From contig NZ_CP074371.1 in NCBI RefSeq assembly GCF_018362975.1, positions 7,942,013 through 8,006,012 on the forward strand: a DNA stretch of 64,000 bases. Reading direction: 5' to 3'. The stretch is from Nocardia tengchongensis (GTDB lineage Bacteria; Actinomycetota; Actinomycetes; Mycobacteriales; Mycobacteriaceae). A program made the translations under genes and the position numbers. Below the pieces are notes generated by a model. The model searched no databases. It was not told the DNA's origin and worked only from the letters and a program-made list of their open reading frames with translations. Below are positions 1 to 8,784 of this stretch, piece by piece; position 1 is the stretch's first letter, and every line of letters starts with the position of its first letter.

Positions 1-435
1 GACGAAGATCGCGCGGCCGGTGGCGACCACGGTATCGCCGTCGGTCAGCGCGGTGTGGATGAACAGCTTGCGGCCCTCCCGGCCGACGAGCTTGGAGGTG
101 ACCGTCAATTCTCGGTGCAGCTGGACCGGGACCAGGAAATCGACCTCGAGTTTCACGGTCACGGCGGGCAGCCGCAGCGGCATCAGCACCGAGCCGGAAG
201 CCTCGTCCAGGGCCGCCGAGACGATGCCGCCGTGCGCCACGCCCGGTGCGCCCTGATGCCGCTCGTCCAGCACGAAAGTGCTGCGCACCAGGTCACCGTG
301 CCGCTCGAAGGTCATGTGCGGGGAGGCCGGGTTGGCCGGGCCGCAGCCGTAACAGCCCGGGTGGTGCGGCGGGAAAGGCCCCTCGGCGAAGAGCTCGCCG
401 AGGGGCAACGGCGCGGCATCGCGATCGTGGTCCAT
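1..435 (-). CDS. PaaI-family hotdog thioesterase (3' end beyond window)
   Basis: This gene runs off the left edge; 145 codons are visible. The hotdog-fold signature GVAHGGIVSAALDEASG lies near residues 65-81, followed by conserved beta strands, which fits a PaaI/THEM4-type acyl-CoA thioesterase. The N-terminal HPGCYGCGPANP segment is common in actinobacterial members. ATG at 435 is chosen because a -10-like TAACTT ends 6 nt upstream and no Shine-Dalgarno is visible, suggesting a leaderless mRNA. The acyl substrate is unknown. A second PaaI-like gene lies at 50235. Confidence 0.85.
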   Translation of the reverse strand, partial: MDHDRDAAPLPLGELFAEGPFPPHHPGCYGCGPANPASPHMTFERHGDLVRSTFVLDERHQGAPGVAHGGIVSAALDEASGSVLMPLRLPAVTVKLEVDFLVPVQLHRELTVTSKLVGREGRKLFIHTALTDGDTVVATGRAIFV

Positions 436-480
436 ACCTAGAAGTTAACCCAGATTCGAATCCGATCCACAAGCCCGGGG

Positions 481-3063
481 TCAGTTCTTGCCCGAGGCCG
501 ACTTCCCGCGCGACTCCTTCCCGCCGTGCTTGCCATGGCCGTTGGCGCTCTTCTTGTCGCCCTTGCCGACGGTCATGATCGATTCCTCGGTGATCGTGGC
601 GTCGGTCTTCTGGCCGCCGCCGTGGTGCAGCGCCTCGATCAGCAGGCCATCGTCGTCGGCGTCGATGCGGACGGTGTCGCCGGGGGCCAGTGAGCCTTCC
701 AGGAGCTTCTTCGCCAGCGCGTTGTCCAGCTGCTTCTGCACGGTCCGGCGCAGTGGCCGGGCGCCGAACTCGGGCTGATAGCCGGTGTCCGCCAGCCAGT
801 CCATCGCCTTGTCGGACACGTCCAGCTCGATGTCCTGACCGTGCAGCCGGCGGCGGGTGCCGTCCAGCACCAGCCCGACGATGGTGCGCAGCTGCTGCTT
901 GTCGAGCCGATGGAAGATGATCTGCTCGTCGAGCCGGTTGAGGAACTCGGGCCGGAACTGCTTGCGCAGCCGCTCCTCCAGCTGCGGGGTGATCGAATCC
1001 AGATCGCCGTCCTTCGCGGACAGGATCAGATCGGACCCGATATTGCTGGTGAGGATCACGATGGTGTTCTTGAAATCGACGGTGCGGCCCTTGGAATCGG
1101 TGACCCGGCCGTCGTCGAGCAGCTGCAGCAGCACGTTGAACACGTCCGGATGCGCCTTCTCGACCTCGTCGAACAGGATCACCGAATACGGCTGGCGGCG
1201 CACCTTGTCGGTGAGCTGGGCGGCGTCGTCGTAGCCGATGTATCCGGGCGGCGCGCCGACCAGCCGAGCCACCGTGTGCTTCTCCTGGAACTCGCTCATG
1301 TCGAAGCGGATGAGCCGGTCCTCGTCGCCGAACACCGCGGCCGCCAAGGCTTTCGCGAGTTCGGTCTTGCCGACGCCGGTGGGGCCCAGGAACAGGAACG
1401 AGCCGATCGGCCGGTTGGGATCCTTGAGTCCGGCGCGGGCGCGGCGCACCGCCTCGGCCACCGCGATGATGGCCTCGTCCTGACCGATCACCCGCTGGTG
1501 CAGATCATGTTCCAGCTTCAGCAGTTTCGCGCGTTCCTCGGTGGTGAGGTCGGCGACCGGGATCCCGGTGTGACGCGAGATCACCTCGGCGATATCGGTG
1601 ATGGTGACCGTCGGGACCTCGGTGCGGTCCGCCTCGTCGACGGCCTTCGCCTCGGTCTTCGCGATCTCGGCCTTGATCTTGGTGGCCTTCTCGTAGTCCT
1701 CGCCCGCGACCGCGGCGTCCTTCTCCCGATTCAGGTGCCCCAGTTTCTCTTCCAGCTCTCGCACCTTGGGATCCGGTGTGCGCGTGCGCAATCGGACCCG
1801 CGCGCCGGCCTGGTCCACCAGATCGATGGCCTTGTCCGGCATGAACCGGTCGGTGAGGTAGCGATCCGACAGTTCCGCCGCCGCGATCAGCGCCTCGTCC
1901 AGGTACCGCACCTGGTGATGCTCCTCGTACACGTCGGCCAGGCCGCGCAGGATCTCGATGGTGTCGGTCACCGACGGCTCGGACACCATCACCGGCTGGA
2001 AGCGGCGCTCCAGGGCCGCGTCCTTCTCGATGTACTTGCGGTACTCGTCGATGGTGGTCGCGCCGATGGCGTGCAATTCACCGCGGGCCAGGGCGGGCTT
2101 GAGCATATTGCCCGCGTCCATGGAGCCCTCGCCACCGCCGCCGGCACCCACGATGGTGTGCAGCTCGTCGATGAAGACCACCAATTCCTCGGAGTGCGCA
2201 CGCACTTCGTCGAGCACCTTGGTGAGCCGCTCCTCGAATTCGCCGCGGTATTTACTGCCCGCCACCATGGAACTCACGTCCAGGGCGATGACCCGGCGGT
2301 CGGCCAGCGTCGCGGGCACGTCGCCATTGACGATGCGCTGGGCCAGGCCCTCCACGATGGCGGTCTTGCCGACGCCCGGGTCGCCGATCAGCACCGGATT
2401 GTTCTTGCGCCGCCGCGACAGGATCTCCACGGTCTGCTCGATCTCCTCGGCGCGCCCGACCACCGGGTCCACCTTGCCGGCGCGGGCCTCCGCGGTGAGG
2501 TCGCGGCCGTACTCGTCGAGGGTCGGGGTGTCGGAGGGCTCCTTGGCCGCGGTGGCGGCAGGAGGCATCTTCGCGCCCGCCAGCGCCTGGGCGGCCGGAG
2601 TGTCGTGCAGGCCCGCGATGCCGAGCAGGATGTGCTCGGGCCCGATGTAGCTGCTGCCCGCCTCGGCGGCGCTGCGTTGCGCGTTGCGCAGGGCCAGCTT
2701 GGCCGCCGGGCTCAGCGCCAGGGCGTGTTCGTCGCCGTGCGCGCCGACGGCACTGCCCGCGGCGGTGCGCATCTGCTCGCGCAATTGTTCGGGTTCACGG
2801 CCGATCTCGGCGATGATGCTGCGGGCGGGCTCGATGGCCGCGGCCGCGTAGAGCAGGTGCTCGGGTGTGATCTCGGCGCTGCCCCAGTCGTGAGCGGCCT
2901 GCCGGGCCGAGTCGACCACGGATTTGGCGCTCTCGCTCAGCAATCGGGTCAGGTCGATGCGCTGCACCGGCGGCTGGCGCGACATTCCGGATCCGAAGAA
3001 GCGGTCGAAGATATCGTCGAAGGAATCGAAGGAACCCATCGAACTGGGCCAACCCTGGGTCAT
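481..3063 (-). CDS. Clp-family AAA+ ATPase (ClpC-like, ClpP loop not evident)
   Basis: An 860-aa double-ring AAA+ unfoldase or disaggregase. Order: a Gly/Asp/Phe-rich N-terminus (1-30), degenerate Clp_N repeats (40-165), AAA1 with Walker A GDPGVGKT (227-234) and Walker B VVFIDE (295-300), a short ClpC-type coiled coil (430-475), AAA2 with Walker A GPTGVGKT (560-567) and Walker B ILFDE (629-633), the ClpB D2-small domain, and a Lys/Gly/His-rich tail after about 830. ATG 3063 follows a GAGGTGA ribosome site. Where ClpC proteins carry the LGF/VGF ClpP-binding loop (about 677-690) this protein has ILSAKDGD, so it may act without ClpP. It is a paralogue rather than ClpC1. In M. tuberculosis clpC1 also sits beside lsr2. 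Confidence 0.88.
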   Translation of the reverse strand: MTQGWPSSMGSFDSFDDIFDRFFGSGMSRQPPVQRIDLTRLLSESAKSVVDSARQAAHDWGSAEITPEHLLYAAAAIEPARSIIAEIGREPEQLREQMRTAAGSAVGAHGDEHALALSPAAKLALRNAQRSAAEAGSSYIGPEHILLGIAGLHDTPAAQALAGAKMPPAATAAKEPSDTPTLDEYGRDLTAEARAGKVDPVVGRAEEIEQTVEILSRRRKNNPVLIGDPGVGKTAIVEGLAQRIVNGDVPATLADRRVIALDVSSMVAGSKYRGEFEERLTKVLDEVRAHSEELVVFIDELHTIVGAGGGGEGSMDAGNMLKPALARGELHAIGATTIDEYRKYIEKDAALERRFQPVMVSEPSVTDTIEILRGLADVYEEHHQVRYLDEALIAAAELSDRYLTDRFMPDKAIDLVDQAGARVRLRTRTPDPKVRELEEKLGHLNREKDAAVAGEDYEKATKIKAEIAKTEAKAVDEADRTEVPTVTITDIAEVISRHTGIPVADLTTEERAKLLKLEHDLHQRVIGQDEAIIAVAEAVRRARAGLKDPNRPIGSFLFLGPTGVGKTELAKALAAAVFGDEDRLIRFDMSEFQEKHTVARLVGAPPGYIGYDDAAQLTDKVRRQPYSVILFDEVEKAHPDVFNVLLQLLDDGRVTDSKGRTVDFKNTIVILTSNIGSDLILSAKDGDLDSITPQLEERLRKQFRPEFLNRLDEQIIFHRLDKQQLRTIVGLVLDGTRRRLHGQDIELDVSDKAMDWLADTGYQPEFGARPLRRTVQKQLDNALAKKLLEGSLAPGDTVRIDADDDGLLIEALHHGGGQKTDATITEESIMTVGKGDKKSANGHGKHGGKESRGKSASGKN

Positions 3064-3216
3064 GCGGTCACCTCGCGGCTCGGGTGACGCCCGGCAGGAC
3101 TGCGTGAATACGGGTGGAACGACGATGGGGAACAAGCCTGCCGACACGTCAGCTAACGAATGGCGAACTCGATCACCACAGTAGTAGCCCCGATGCCGAT
3201 AAGCACCTGTTTGCGG

Positions 3217-3414
3217 TCAGCGGCCTGCAAGCACGGGCAGGAACGGTGCGTAGTCACGCACATGACCCTCGGTCCAGTCCCACAGGGAAGCCGGGTCCAC
3301 TGCCACGCCACGCTGCAGGATCAGGTGCCAGCCGTCCTCGCGCTTTTCCCACATGTCGCCGTCACGATCGACGTACGTGCCGGTGCCTTCGGGCTCGATA
3401 CCTGTCTCACCCAC
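3217..3414 (-). CDS. Small conserved-looking acidic protein, function unknown
   Basis: A 65-aa protein with a Trp-rich core (DRDGDMWEKREDGWHLILQR and WDWTEGHVRDYAPF) and no membrane segment or signal peptide. GTG 3414 is chosen because AGGGG lies 8 nt upstream; an upstream in-frame GTG at 3423 has no room for a ribosome site. It sits between lsr2 and the Clp ATPase on the same strand. I do not recognise a named family. The charged, non-repetitive composition supports a real gene. Confidence 0.6.
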   Translation of the reverse strand: MGETGIEPEGTGTYVDRDGDMWEKREDGWHLILQRGVAVDPASLWDWTEGHVRDYAPFLPVLAGR

Positions 3415-3843
3415 AACAATCACCCCTAGAAATCAAGGTTACTTCCATTTAGAAGCATCTTCCCCGACTCTAGCTGTTAACCGGCGACCAGGGGATGCCC
3501 CCGCAGGATCATATCGTTAGCGCTGGAAACAACTTTCGCGGCCCAGTCACCCCGATCCGGACGGAAGACGTTGCAGGGGGCGATGTTTCGAGCGAGTTGC
3601 CCGATACCGACCGGCCGGGCTTTGACGTGCGCGGTGTTCGATGTCACGAACCGGAGTGCGGGCCCGGAAATAGCGATGCCGGGCGCCGCGGCAGCGGTCG
3701 CCGCACATAGCGACTGCGCCGAATGTCGCGAGAAATCCAGGGAGCTTTTGGCCTGATTTGTCAGCTTTGGCCCGATATGTCAGCGATCGCCGCCGACCGG
3801 CCTCCGCACCCCGCCGAATTTCCCGCGCTCGGATTTGCGCTGG
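3415..3843. other. Intergenic stretch between small ORF and lsr2
   Basis: About 430 bases without a convincing gene. Short ORFs on the plus strand have no family resemblance. The stretch near 3460-3530 is AT-richer than the surroundings and would hold the promoter of the small gene to its left. Near lsr2 it contains a tandem 19-bp repeat, listed separately. Confidence 0.5.
3747..3784. repeat. Tandem 19-bp direct repeat downstream of lsr2
   Basis: Two adjacent copies, TTTGGCCTGATTTGTCAGC (3747-3765) and a version with two substitutions (3766-3784). They begin about 60 bases beyond the lsr2 stop. The unit is AT-richer than the genome and could be a protein-binding site or a local duplication. 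Confidence 0.7.
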
Positions 3844-4185
3844 CTAATTCTTGGCGCGCTGGTAAGCTTCGACGATCTCGGCCGGGATACGACCGCGCGA
3901 GGAAACCTGGTGTCCCTGAGCCCGAGCCCATTCACGGATCGCGGTGCTCTCCTCGCGGTCCACGGCCGGACGGGTGCGGCCGCCGGCGGCCACCTTGCGC
4001 TTGGAACGACCCACCTTGCGAGCCTTTTCCGACCACGGTTCCAGGGCTTCCCGCAGCTTGCCGGCGTTCTTGTTCGACAGATCGATCTCGAAGTCGTTGC
4101 CGTCGATCGAGAAAAAGACGGTCTCGTCGGCCTTCGATTCGCCGTCGTAGTCGTCAACCAGAGTTACGGTGACTTTCTTAGCCAT
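3844..4185 (-). CDS. lsr2: Lsr2 nucleoid-associated xenogeneic silencer
   Basis: A 113-aa H-NS-like protein that bridges DNA and represses AT-rich, often horizontally acquired, genes. The N-terminal dimerisation domain starts [15 protein letters not shown]; the C-terminal domain carries the AT-hook-like RGR (97-99) in [15 protein letters not shown], which inserts into the minor groove. Length matches mycobacterial Lsr2 (112 aa). ATG 4185 has GGAAGG about 8 nt upstream; an extension to 4200 would put the ribosome site inside the gene. A 12-bp palindrome lies in the promoter region at 4231-4242. Confidence 0.97.
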   Translation of the reverse strand: MAKKVTVTLVDDYDGESKADETVFFSIDGNDFEIDLSNKNAGKLREALEPWSEKARKVGRSKRKVAAGGRTRPAVDREESTAIREWARAQGHQVSSRGRIPAEIVEAYQRAKN

Positions 4186-4230
4186 GGACTGCCCTTCCAC
4201 GTGTAGGTGCCGCTATTCGCCGAAATGCTA

Positions 4231-4242
4231 ATCCCGCGGGAT
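4231..4242. promoter_or_regulatory. 12-bp perfect palindrome upstream of lsr2
   Basis: ATCCCGCGGGAT centred about 50 bases upstream of the lsr2 start. It could be an operator for lsr2; the regulator is unknown. Confidence 0.4.
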
Positions 4243-4319
4243 GCAGGATTCAAACCAGGCGCGAATCGAATTCAGCGCCACCAGACAATTCAGCTATTAC
4301 CGCAGAGACCCTCCGGTCT

Positions 4320-4844
4320 TCAGCACACCCGGAATGCGGCCAGGCGCCACCCGGAACGACCGCGGACAATGCGTGCCGCGAGCGCGAAATGCCGCCCGCC
4401 GCGATCGTAGCCCGCGCAAACCTCGGCCGCGGCGGCCTCGACCATGATCACATTCACCCTGGTGAGAGTGGCGGTCCCGAGCTCGCGTCCGGGCGAGCGA
4501 CGAACGCTCGCCAGGGTGCGCACCGCGGCCACCACCGCGGGCTCGGCGAACGGACCCAAATGCCCAGCCGGGCGACGGCCGTCCACCACCTCCAGCGCCA
4601 CCCGCAGGGCGCCGCGAGCGAATTGTCCTGCGGCAGTGTTGCGTTCGTCACCCTGCCCGTTCTTCGCAGCGTGCGAAGACCGCAGAACCCGTTGCAGGCC
4701 GGGCGAACCCGAGGATCGCGGCGCCGACCCACGGTCCACCCGCGGACTGCAACCGGGCGGCCCGGTTTCCGGGCGGCATGGTTGTAGCGGCGGCTCGAAC
4801 CGCGGTGCGGGCAGCAGGAATCCACCCTCCGACGCCACGACCAC
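4320..4844 (-). CDS. Rv3235-family protein
   Basis: A 174-aa protein. Its second half (FARGALRVALEVVDGRRP, a central AVVAAVRTL segment, then RVNVIMVEAAAAEVCAGYDRGGRHFALAARIVRGRSGWRLAAFRV) matches my recollection of the actinobacterial Rv3235/DUF6459 family, which is near SecA genes in mycobacteria. The N-terminal 70 residues are Pro/Arg-rich and probably disordered. GTG 4844 follows GGAGG with 8-nt spacing. No transmembrane segment. The function of the family is not known to me. Confidence 0.75.
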   Translation of the reverse strand: MVVASEGGFLLPAPRFEPPLQPCRPETGPPGCSPRVDRGSAPRSSGSPGLQRVLRSSHAAKNGQGDERNTAAGQFARGALRVALEVVDGRRPAGHLGPFAEPAVVAAVRTLASVRRSPGRELGTATLTRVNVIMVEAAAAEVCAGYDRGGRHFALAARIVRGRSGWRLAAFRVC

Positions 4845-4948
4845 TCCCCTCGCCTCCGGTACTCAGATACCACTCAGCGTCGCACGCGAGCGCGGGGCGC
4901 GGGGCCCCGTAACGAAGTTCGCACCCCGCACCACCGGTGAGACCAGCG

Positions 4949-6442
4949 TCACACTCGCTGGAGCGATTTCGCGGCGCCCACCGGCCGCAGAGTCTTGCTC
5001 AGATCGGTGCGCATGACGGTCGCGGTGTCGAGCAGATAGTTCTGGCGGACCTGCCACGGGTTGTGGTCGCCCTGGCGCGGGAAGTCGGCGATCGAGCGCT
5101 GGACATAGCCGGAGGCGAGATCCAGCAGCGGACGCTCGCGCAGGGCGCGCTGCGGCTCGGGAACCACGGCGGTGTAGCCGTTGCGCTCCATGTAGCCGAG
5201 CACCTTGCAGACCAGCCGGGAGGTGAGGTCGGCGCGCAGCGTCCAGGAGGCGTTGGTGTAGCCGATGCAGACCGCGAAGTTGGGGACGCCGGTGAGCATG
5301 GTGCCTTGCCAGACGAACTGGTCGGACAGGTTGACCGGGGCGCCGTCCACGACCAGGTCGATGCCGCCGAAGGCGAGCAGCTGCAGACCGGTGGCGGTCA
5401 CCACCACGTCGGCCTCGACGACCCGGCCGGACTGCAGCCGGATGCCCTCGGGCACAAAGGTTTCGATGTGGTCGGTGATCACCTCGGCCTTGCCCTTGCG
5501 CATGGCCTTGAAGAAGTCGGCGTTGGGCACCGCGCACAGCCGCTGGTCCCACGGGTTGTAGTCCGGTGTGAAGTGCTCGGCCACCAGGCCCTCGTCCTTC
5601 AGGATCCGGGTGGTGAGGCCGGTGAGCAGCTTCTTCGCGGCCTCGGGCCGGCGGCGGCAGTACTGGTAGAAGCCGATGTTGAACAGGATGTTCTTGGTCC
5701 GGATGAGCCGGTGCGCCAGATCCGCGGGCAGCAGGTCCCGGATCCGGTCGGCGATCTTGTCGCGGCCGGGGACCGCGGAGATCCAGGTGGGGCTGCGCTG
5801 CAGCATGGTCACCAGTTCGGCCTGCTCGGCCATGGCCGGGACCAGGGTGACCGCGGTCGCGCCGCTGCCGATGACCACCACGCGCTTGCCCGCGTAGTGG
5901 AGGTCCTCGGGCCAGAACTGGGGGTGCACCACGGTGCCGGCGAAGTCGGCGATGCCGGGGAACTCGGGCTCGTGGCCCTGGTCGTAGCTGTAGTACCCCG
6001 AGCAGGAGTACAGGAAGCCGCAGGTGAGCGTGTGGCGCTCGACGCCCTCGCCGGTCCGCCGCTGCACCGTCAGGGTCCACCGGGATTCGCCGCTGTTCCA
6101 TTCGGCGGCAACGATTTTGGAGCCGTAGCGAATGTGCCGGTCGATGCCGTTCTCGGTGGCCGTCTCGGTGATGTAGCGCAGGATGGACGGCCCGTCGGCG
6201 ATGGACTGGGCGTCACGCCAGGGCTTGAACGGGTAGCCGAGGGTGAACATGTCGCTGTCGGAGCGGATGCCCGGGTAGCGGAACAGGTCCCAGGTGCCGC
6301 CGAGCGCGTCGCGCGCCTCGAGAATGGCGTAGCTGCGGCCGGGCTGCTCGGTCTGGAGACGATACGCCGCGCCGATGCCGGAGAGCCCGGCTCCGACGAT
6401 GACGACGTCGAGGTGTTCGGCGGTGGTCTGCGCGGCGTTCAT
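4949..6442 (-). CDS. FAD/NADPH flavin monooxygenase, MymA/EthA-like (Baeyer-Villiger type)
   Basis: A 497-aa flavoprotein that would insert oxygen into ketones, or oxidise sulphur or nitrogen, using NADPH and O2. Seen: FAD Rossmann motif GAGLSGIG (17-24), GGTWDLFRYPGIRSDSD as in EthA and MymA, the Baeyer-Villiger fingerprint FAGTVVHPQFWP (167-178) and the NADPH Rossmann GSGATA (192-197). ATG 6442 has GGAAG upstream. It is divergent from an AraC gene resembling VirS, the same layout as M. tuberculosis Rv3082c-Rv3083, where VirS activates mymA at acid pH. By analogy it may act on cell-envelope lipids; the substrate is inferred, not seen. Confidence 0.9.
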   Translation of the reverse strand: MNAAQTTAEHLDVVIVGAGLSGIGAAYRLQTEQPGRSYAILEARDALGGTWDLFRYPGIRSDSDMFTLGYPFKPWRDAQSIADGPSILRYITETATENGIDRHIRYGSKIVAAEWNSGESRWTLTVQRRTGEGVERHTLTCGFLYSCSGYYSYDQGHEPEFPGIADFAGTVVHPQFWPEDLHYAGKRVVVIGSGATAVTLVPAMAEQAELVTMLQRSPTWISAVPGRDKIADRIRDLLPADLAHRLIRTKNILFNIGFYQYCRRRPEAAKKLLTGLTTRILKDEGLVAEHFTPDYNPWDQRLCAVPNADFFKAMRKGKAEVITDHIETFVPEGIRLQSGRVVEADVVVTATGLQLLAFGGIDLVVDGAPVNLSDQFVWQGTMLTGVPNFAVCIGYTNASWTLRADLTSRLVCKVLGYMERNGYTAVVPEPQRALRERPLLDLASGYVQRSIADFPRQGDHNPWQVRQNYLLDTATVMRTDLSKTLRPVGAAKSLQRV

Positions 6443-6476
6443 GGCTTCCAGTCTGTTGGGCTCGGGATGCGGTTTC

Positions 6477-6493
6477 TTGACACTACGCGACAA
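6477..6493. promoter_or_regulatory. Imperfect palindrome between monooxygenase and AraC genes
   Basis: TTGACACTACGCGACAA has near-symmetrical ends (TTGaC and GaCAA). It lies in the 70-bp divergent promoter and is a candidate binding site for the AraC regulator. Confidence 0.35.
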
Positions 6494-6512
6494 CTATTTG
6501 ATCCTGGACGAC

Positions 6513-7523
6513 ATGTCGGTGATCAGATCCGCGGGCCTGCGCGGATTCCGCGCCACCGTGGCCGAACTGGGCGGCGACGCCGAGGAGATGGCCACCGCCT
6601 GCGGCCTGCCCGTCGCCGCCCTCGACACCGACGATCTGCTCGTCCCCGACCAGGCCGTGGCCGCGGTGCTCGAACTCGCCGCCCACCGGCTGGACTGCCC
6701 GGACCTGGGCCTGCGCATGGCCCGGCGCCAGGATCTCGATATGCTGGGCCCGCTGGCCCTGGCCATCCGCAATGCCACCAGCCTGGCCGCGGTGCTGGAG
6801 TGCACCTCGCGCTATCTGTTCGTGCACGCCCGCTCGCTGAGCCTGACCATGGAGCCCGACCCGTACGGCGACCGCGGCGTCATCGCCCTGCGCTACGGCG
6901 CCAACGCGCCGGGCCTGCCCACGCCGGTCCAGGGCACCGATCTCGGATTGGCCTTCGTGCACCGCACGATTCAGCGGCTGGTGGAGGATCGCTACGGGCT
7001 GCGCTCGGTGGAACTGCCCTACCGGCCCGCGGCCCCGATCCGGACCTACGAGGAATTCTTCGGCGCGCCGGTGCGCATCGAGCGTCCGGCCGCGCTGCTG
7101 CGGGCACCCGCGGCCCTGGGCGACCGGACGCTCGCGGGCGGCGACGAGAACCTGCACCGGCTGGCCATGGCGTTCCTGGCCGAGCAGTCCGGCGACGCGG
7201 CCGCGGCGGTCGCCCCGCGGGTGCGCACCACGCTGCAGAAGCTGCTGGGCACCGCCGCGCCCGAAATCGAGGTCGTGGCACGGCTGCTCACCATTCATCC
7301 GCGCACGTTGCAGCGGCGGCTGACCGCGGAGGGCACCACCTTCGCCGCGATTCTGGACGAGGTGCGGCGCGACGAGGCGCGCCGGTATCTGACCACCACG
7401 GACATGCCGATGAGTCAGGTGGCTTCGCTGCTCGGGCTGGCCGAGCAGTCGGTTTTCACCCGCTGCTGTCAGCGCTGGTGGGGGGCAACGCCGACCACGG
7501 TGCGCAAGAGCAAAACGGTCTGA
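6513..7523 (+). CDS. AraC-family regulator, VirS-like
   Basis: A 336-aa transcription factor. Residues 1-190 resemble the AraC-binding-like domain of VirS (LDCPDLGLRMARRQDLDMLGPLALAIRNA, then LECTSRYLFVHARSLSL). Residues about 235-330 form a double helix-turn-helix (LLTIHPRTLQRRLTAEGTTFAAILDEVRR and MSQVASLLGLAEQSVFTRCCQRWWG). ATG 6513 is the first codon of the conserved part; upstream in-frame Met codons fall inside the divergent gene. It probably controls the neighbouring monooxygenase through the shared 70-bp promoter. Confidence 0.9.
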   Translation: MSVIRSAGLRGFRATVAELGGDAEEMATACGLPVAALDTDDLLVPDQAVAAVLELAAHRLDCPDLGLRMARRQDLDMLGPLALAIRNATSLAAVLECTSRYLFVHARSLSLTMEPDPYGDRGVIALRYGANAPGLPTPVQGTDLGLAFVHRTIQRLVEDRYGLRSVELPYRPAAPIRTYEEFFGAPVRIERPAALLRAPAALGDRTLAGGDENLHRLAMAFLAEQSGDAAAAVAPRVRTTLQKLLGTAAPEIEVVARLLTIHPRTLQRRLTAEGTTFAAILDEVRRDEARRYLTTTDMPMSQVASLLGLAEQSVFTRCCQRWWGATPTTVRKSKTV

Positions 7524-7636
7524 CCACAGCGCTTGTCACACAGACCGCCTCGAGTTCCGATGCGCCCATTGGCAAATCATGCACGGCGAGTCGCGCAGGA
7601 AACGCCATCGATTTGCCGGATTGGGGCGTGTCGATC

Positions 7637-7864
7637 ATGGTCATGTGGCGCTCCCACCCGCAGGATGTGCAGATGATCGCCGAATGCCCGTCCTGCGCTT
7701 GGCCCTCCCCCGCGGCCGTCTCCTCCCACCGGGGGGTGCAGTACCACCGCTGCCCGTGCGGCCAGTGGCTGATCAGCGTGCACGGGAAGGTGGTCGGCGC
7801 GGCCGGGGGCACCACGTTCAGCGGGCGGAACCCGCTGGCGGAGATCGCCGGAATCAGCGACTAG
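7637..7864 (+). CDS. Small zinc-ribbon protein
   Basis: A 75-aa protein with two cysteine pairs, CPSC and CPC-G-W (in ECPSCAW and YHRCPCGQWLISVHG), spaced as in a small zinc ribbon. GC-rich third codon positions begin near 7625. ATG 7637 is a compromise; ATG 7673, with AGGA 7 nt upstream, would give 63 aa and start just before the first CxxC. No membrane segment. It follows the AraC gene by 113 bp and is convergent with the next gene. I do not recognise a named family. Confidence 0.55.
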   Translation: MVMWRSHPQDVQMIAECPSCAWPSPAAVSSHRGVQYHRCPCGQWLISVHGKVVGAAGGTTFSGRNPLAEIAGISD

Positions 7865-7885
7865 CCGGTCCCGGAGATTCCGGGA

Positions 7886-8692
7886 TCAGCCCGCCTGCAC
7901 GAAGATTCGCGCGGACTCGATCCGCAGGCCGCGCTCGGTGAAGTCGAATTCGGCGATGCCGCGGCCCTCGCGGGTGTCCACCGACACCGTCACCGAATGC
8001 CCGGCCGCAATGGTCTTGTCCCAGCGCAGGCCCTTCACCCGGGTGGCGAAGTCCTCCAGCGACATCGCGCCGTCGACACCCCACTCCAGACGCGGCACCG
8101 GCGCCAGAACCGCACGGGCACTGGCGGAATCGCCGCGCGAGACCGCGTCCAGCAGCCGCTCGGCCGCCTGCTTGCCCGCCGCGCCCACGCCGCGCAGCCC
8201 GGACATGAAGCCCACCGCGCCGCCCAGCCCCTGGTTGCCCAGCAGCTGCGGACCCAGTTTGGCCCCCGCCAGTAGACCCTTCGCGCCCGAGCCCATGAGC
8301 TGGCCGATCATCCCCGCCAGTTCCCAATGTGCGCGCAGGCGACGAATCTTCAGCGCGCCGTCCACGTCCTCGAGGTCGTAGCGCAGGTGCATGGGCACGT
8401 GCAGGGTGACCCCGGTCGACATGGTGGTGGCGATGCTGAGATCGCGGAAGACCGTCATGCCGCACACGACGTCGTTGGTGACGTCGAAGGCGATGCCGTT
8501 GGGCGCGATGAAGGTCTCGTAGAAGCGCTCGATGGCCGCGCGGCCGACGTGCGCCCGCGAGCCGACCGGGTCCTCGACGCTGCCGTCATCGGCGAAAAGG
8601 CCCACCCAGGCGGCCTTGTCGTGCGCGCCGACGGCCCGCGGTGAGGCTTCGACGGTCGCCAGCAGTTCGGCGGCGGTGGGGTTCGCGGGCAC
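7886..8692 (-). CDS. SnoaL/NTF2-like protein with two predicted domains
   Basis: A 268-aa protein. The first 130 residues are a clear SnoaL/ketosteroid-isomerase-like fold (AHDKAAWVGLFADDGSVEDPVGSRAHVGRAAIERFYETFIAP). After a Gly-rich linker (about 150-170), the C-terminal 100 residues (AAERLLDAVSRGDSASARAVLAP, ending IAEFDFTERGLRIESARIFVQAG) read like a second NTF2 unit. GTG 8692 has GGAGG 4 nt upstream; an earlier ATG lies before that ribosome site. Cone-shaped NTF2 folds bind small hydrophobic ligands such as steroids or polyketides. The ligand here is unknown. Confidence 0.75.
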   Translation of the reverse strand: MPANPTAAELLATVEASPRAVGAHDKAAWVGLFADDGSVEDPVGSRAHVGRAAIERFYETFIAPNGIAFDVTNDVVCGMTVFRDLSIATTMSTGVTLHVPMHLRYDLEDVDGALKIRRLRAHWELAGMIGQLMGSGAKGLLAGAKLGPQLLGNQGLGGAVGFMSGLRGVGAAGKQAAERLLDAVSRGDSASARAVLAPVPRLEWGVDGAMSLEDFATRVKGLRWDKTIAAGHSVTVSVDTREGRGIAEFDFTERGLRIESARIFVQAG

Positions 8693-8771
8693 GTGTCCTC
8701 CAAGTGGTAAAGCCAAGCGCGCGCGATGATACCGAACGCCCGGCCGTCCTGATTGTCAGGTTCGGAATCGG

Positions 8772-8777
8772 TACCGT
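8772..8777 (+). promoter_or_regulatory. -10 hexamer TACCGT placed for a leaderless GTG
   Basis: TACCGT ends 7 nt before GTG 8785. The same hexamer and spacing recur upstream of 30589 and 59910. Confidence 0.5.
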
Positions 8778-8784
8778 CGAGGGC

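Noticed and set aside
447..462. GATTCGAATC, resembling a tRNA T-loop
   Set aside because: It is a short palindrome with no acceptor stem or anticodon arm around it.
841..3087. A 748-codon open frame on the plus strand
   Set aside because: It is antisense to the Clp ATPase, and its His/Gly/Arg/Leu-rich composition is typical of GC-rich shadow frames.
3064..3216. HspR or ClgR operator upstream of the Clp gene
   Set aside because: I found no HAIR-type repeat, and ClgR-like half-sites near 3165 were too degenerate to report.
4937..7864. A 975-codon open frame on the plus strand
   Set aside because: It crosses the monooxygenase (antisense) and the AraC gene (other frame); only its last 75 codons look coding and are annotated.
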